From: Glossina fuscipes
Lineage: Eukaryota; Arthropoda; Insecta; Diptera; Glossinidae
Length of the DNA: 64,000 bases
NCBI RefSeq assembly: GCF_014805625.2
Contig: NW_024003726.1
Location: 1,486,968 to 1,550,967 of the forward strand
Direction of reading: 5' to 3'
Shown here: in pieces, positions 60,994 through 64,000 of the stretch
Position numbering within the stretch: the stretch's first letter is position 1
Layout: the number at the start of each line of letters is the position of its first letter
Program-made: the position numbers and the translations under genes
Notes under the pieces: model-generated
The model's database searches: none
Told to the model about the DNA's origin: nothing
What the model saw: the letters and a program-made list of their open reading frames with translations, nothing else

Positions 60994-61950
60994 AAATCTC
61001 ATTAGAACTTACCAAAAAATTGGCTTTTGTAGCTTTGCTCAGATCATAAATGATATATGCATTGAAAATGCAGAAACGGAATATTGCACATTAGAAATAA
61101 ATCTCATTACTGTAAATAGAGTAGATAAAATACATACCATGATATGAACCAAACTACAAATGTATTGCAAAACATCATGCACTAATTCCAGAATAACGTT
61201 AAAAAATATTAAAACCACTCATATCTATCATCAAAATATTACTAATGAAAGCGTCGGCCAGTTTTAATGACCGTTCGCTTAAATTTCTTGGAATTCCTGC
61301 TAAATATGTAGCACAGGAAGATAAACTTGAACTACTTGAGCTTGCTCAACACCTTAACCATAAAGAAATTGTGAAGACGGAATTGATTCATATAACAATT
61401 TCTATTAAAGATCTAAACGAATCCAACCGGCTTGCGGGTCAATCAAATAAATAATCACAATCATTGAAAAATATTGGAAAGCGCTTAAGTATATAATTGA
61501 GAGCTAAATAAGGTGCAAAAAATAGTAAAGCCATTATATTTTCTTTCGTAAAATTTGCGGTGGCAATCACTGTCTTCTGTAAAACTAAAGCGTATTTATA
61601 CAATTTACATCGCATATTTTTCAGTAGAGAATTGTGAGGGAATCTTTTAGCCGCTCCGGTTGAATTTCTCAATTGATATTGTGATTCAAATGTAATAAAG
61701 TTTAACGACAATTTTATTCGTTTAAGATGTATAAGTTTGGACATGACAATCTAAGAAAAACTATTGTGTTATATTATGCATTGTTTAAATAACACGAAAT
61801 TATAAGCGCTGCAAGAAGGCGACAAATTGTTTTTCGAAATTAAATTTATTGGCAATATTAAAAAAATTAAGACTTAATATAAAATAAAGCTAGTAAAAAG
61901 ATTATATTCGGCTGTAAACGAATCTCTTGTACTCATCACGATTATGCTAA

Positions 61951-62098
61951 AAAATACTTTAAAAAAAAGAAAAACCAAATTTCCATACTCTATAATGTTG
62001 TGCGAGCGTGATTGATTTTTTCTCAAAATACTTTAAAAAAAAGAAAAACCAAATTTCCATACTCTATAATGTTGTGCGAGCGTGATTGATTTTTTCTC
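61951..62098. repeat. Exact 74-bp tandem duplication
   Basis: The segment from AAAATACTTTAAAAAAAAGA to GTGATTGATTTTTTCTC is present twice in direct succession without visible difference, immediately before the dispersed repeat at 62,095. Confidence 0.95.
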
Positions 62099-62810
62099 AA
62101 CGTGGAAATTTATATCGTGTGTCCGTTGCAGTTTGCGGAAAAACAAACTCAGAAAGCCGGAATATATTCAATTGGCAAAAGGACTCGCTTCTATATTATA
62201 CGATTTCTCCCATTTTCAATATCAACCTACGTACAACGACCTGCACCAAATTTGAAGTAGGTGTCTTAAATTCTGCGATCATGAGTACGTTTACCACAGC
62301 AATCAACAGATAAATAGACATACGAACTAACAAACATTAATAGAACGATTCAGATTTGGTGCTAACTAAGAACATGCATACTTTATGCCTTCTCTGAAGC
62401 TTTTTGCGGTGTAATGCAAATGTTTTGACGAAAGAATGAAATTTTAACATTTCATAACATTCAGTAGGTGAGGCCGCTTTTTTTTCATTTTTGTACAGGT
62501 ACTGTAAGACCACCCATAGAAACAAATGGAAATTTTTATTGTTATATGTGTTGTGATTTATAAGTATTGAAAAGAAAGCTATATTTTTTTATTTTTGAGA
62601 ACAGAGGGTCGTCTCAGGATAGTACTGTACTACGTCTTCGTCCTATGACCGATTTGGCCCGATTTCGATATCAATTTGTACATTAGAACTTCCAGTTATT
62701 CTGTGAAGTTCTAGATAGCTTTCCTTTTGCGACCAGGAGAATGTGTTTACTATAGACATTAGATCTACAGACACACAGACAAAATGAATACACCACACTG
62801 TGAAACCCAA
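62095..62810 (+). repeat. Non-coding dispersed repeat copy
   Basis: Co-linear with 47,715-48,440: GGAAATTTATATCGTGTGTC at the start, CATTTTCAATATCAACC, ACAGGTACTGTAAGACCACC at about 62,496, then a second half with GACCAGGAGAATGTGTTTAC and ACACACAGACAAAATG near 62,780. Confidence 0.7.
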
Positions 62811-64000
62811 CCACCTTTTTATATTACAGCTTTACTTTCTTAAGCTTATTTTGGTTGGTCTTTACTTTTTGTGCCGGCTTTCTTCATCACATCATGACAT
62901 ATAATTTTTGCAATCCCAGATGTAACTTTCTAACATATTTTATTGTCAGTGTCAATAATTTACGAAGCCAAATATAGATAAATATATATATATAATTTAC
63001 CGGATAAAGTATAGATATATTAGACTAATGAAATATAATAAAATTCTTTGAAACACTCATCAGAAAACATAAAAAGCATCAACATTCTCCTTGGTCTTCA
63101 CTTTGATTTTCTAAACCGTTCTATATTCCTTCCTGGTTAGCATGCGTCTGTTGAAATCACGATTTCGTGGTTCCCATGTTGAAACTTTCTCGGAAAAAAA
63201 TTTGAATTCTGCGCACTACCAATTTTTTCATTGCCTGAGAATAGTTTAAAAGAAATTAATAATTTTGCTCCTTTAGTTTTGTTTTCAATTGTTTTATAAA
63301 TAAAAACCATTGAACTCAGTCTCAGTTATTACAAAGCCGTTCGTAAATAAATCAAAAAAAACATCGGCATATGGTGCTTATTTCTTAAAATTACTTAGCA
63401 CACTAAAATAAGAAAATATTTAATACATCTTGAGATATCCTAAATGTATATCATGCATGTTGACGGGTTGTGCTGAATCAAACAGCCTAGATGTGCTTGT
63501 TTAAATAAGTTAACTTCTGATAAGCTAACAGTTCAAGCTGAGCAAACAAAATTTGAAGTTACATCAAAAACTTCAACTTCGCAGTCCGAGTAATGCACCA
63601 AAAAATGCCAGATCAGCAGGTGCAATGAATTATCAAGAATAATATCAAGCCATCGCAGAAATAAAAGAAATATAATATCATTTGTAAATTAGAATACGTT
63701 TTAAATTTTACTTGTTTTTTTAACTTAATAAAGTACGGTCACACTGACTAAGAAAATAAAAAATATTTTTTTTAACAAACCTACGTAAAGGATGGTTTAT
63801 ATTGCGAAATGGAAGATTTCTAGGAATTTCGATCCAACTTATATACTTTTTCTTTTCTATTAATACTCTAATTTTATTTATTAATTATGAATTTAAAAAT
63901 ATGTTAATATCTCCACTGGTCATATTAATATCTTTAGACGTCATATCATATGTTGAAACGCATCAATGCACAAGATGTATACATTGCTGGAATGTATATT
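62811..64000. other. No recognisable gene
   Basis: AT-rich to the window edge; no coding signal or nameable repeat. Confidence 0.6.

Noticed and set aside
1..64000. CRISPR array, operon, phage or bacterial features
   Set aside because: The sequence is eukaryotic (spliced genes, dipteran transposons); no regularly spaced direct repeats with unique spacers.

Overview
The window looks like nuclear DNA of a higher fly (Diptera: Brachycera, probably a tephritid-like fruit fly; genus not determinable). It is AT-rich, has short GT-AG introns beside multi-kilobase ones, and carries a clear orthologue of the Drosophila zinc-finger homeodomain gene zfh2. The rest is dominated by decayed mariner, Tc1, Ty3/gypsy, BEL/Pao and R1-like LINE copies.

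Left third (1-20,880, minus strand): five consecutive coding exons of zfh2, at 20,880-18,815, 18,735-18,595, 14,318-13,170, 13,107-11,146 and 324-1 (running off the left edge). Every junction is in phase and together they give about 1,880 residues: five to six C2H2 fingers, three homeodomains, two finger-like modules between the second and third homeodomains, and a final Cys/His module. Introns of 79, 4,276, 62 and 10,821 bp separate them. The large introns hold an R1-like LINE relic, a mariner relic and a Ty3/gypsy relic, all on the plus strand. The upstream exons (zfh2 is about 3,000 aa in Drosophila) are not seen.

21,760-22,860 (minus): a small multi-exon gene I do not recognise, with a well-supported pair of introns but an unresolved frame break in its 5' part.

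22,900-64,000: no convincing host gene. It is a mobile-element graveyard: BEL/Pao relic (23.5-25.4 kb, +), two Ty3/gypsy relics of opposite orientation (27.4-29.0 kb - and 29.0-31.0 kb +), BEL/Pao relic (32.6-33.1 kb, -), Tc1 transposase end (34.3-34.6 kb, -), a 17.6/297-like gypsy element with recognisable LTR remnants (40.4-47.25 kb) into whose RNase H region a mariner with perfect 27-bp inverted repeats has jumped, a LINE RNase H fragment (49.3 kb), another gypsy relic (52.4-53.5 kb, -) and a mariner N-terminus (59.9 kb).

Most interesting: a tRNA-related SINE with two inverted copies (34.7 and 59.5 kb), each with its own target-site duplication and TAA-rich tail. Others are an internal inversion between the two LTR remnants of the gypsy element, a non-coding repeat family of at least 700 bp with several copies, a mariner whose transposase has lost whole motifs in frame, and all three zfh2 homeodomains being split by introns within the recognition helix.
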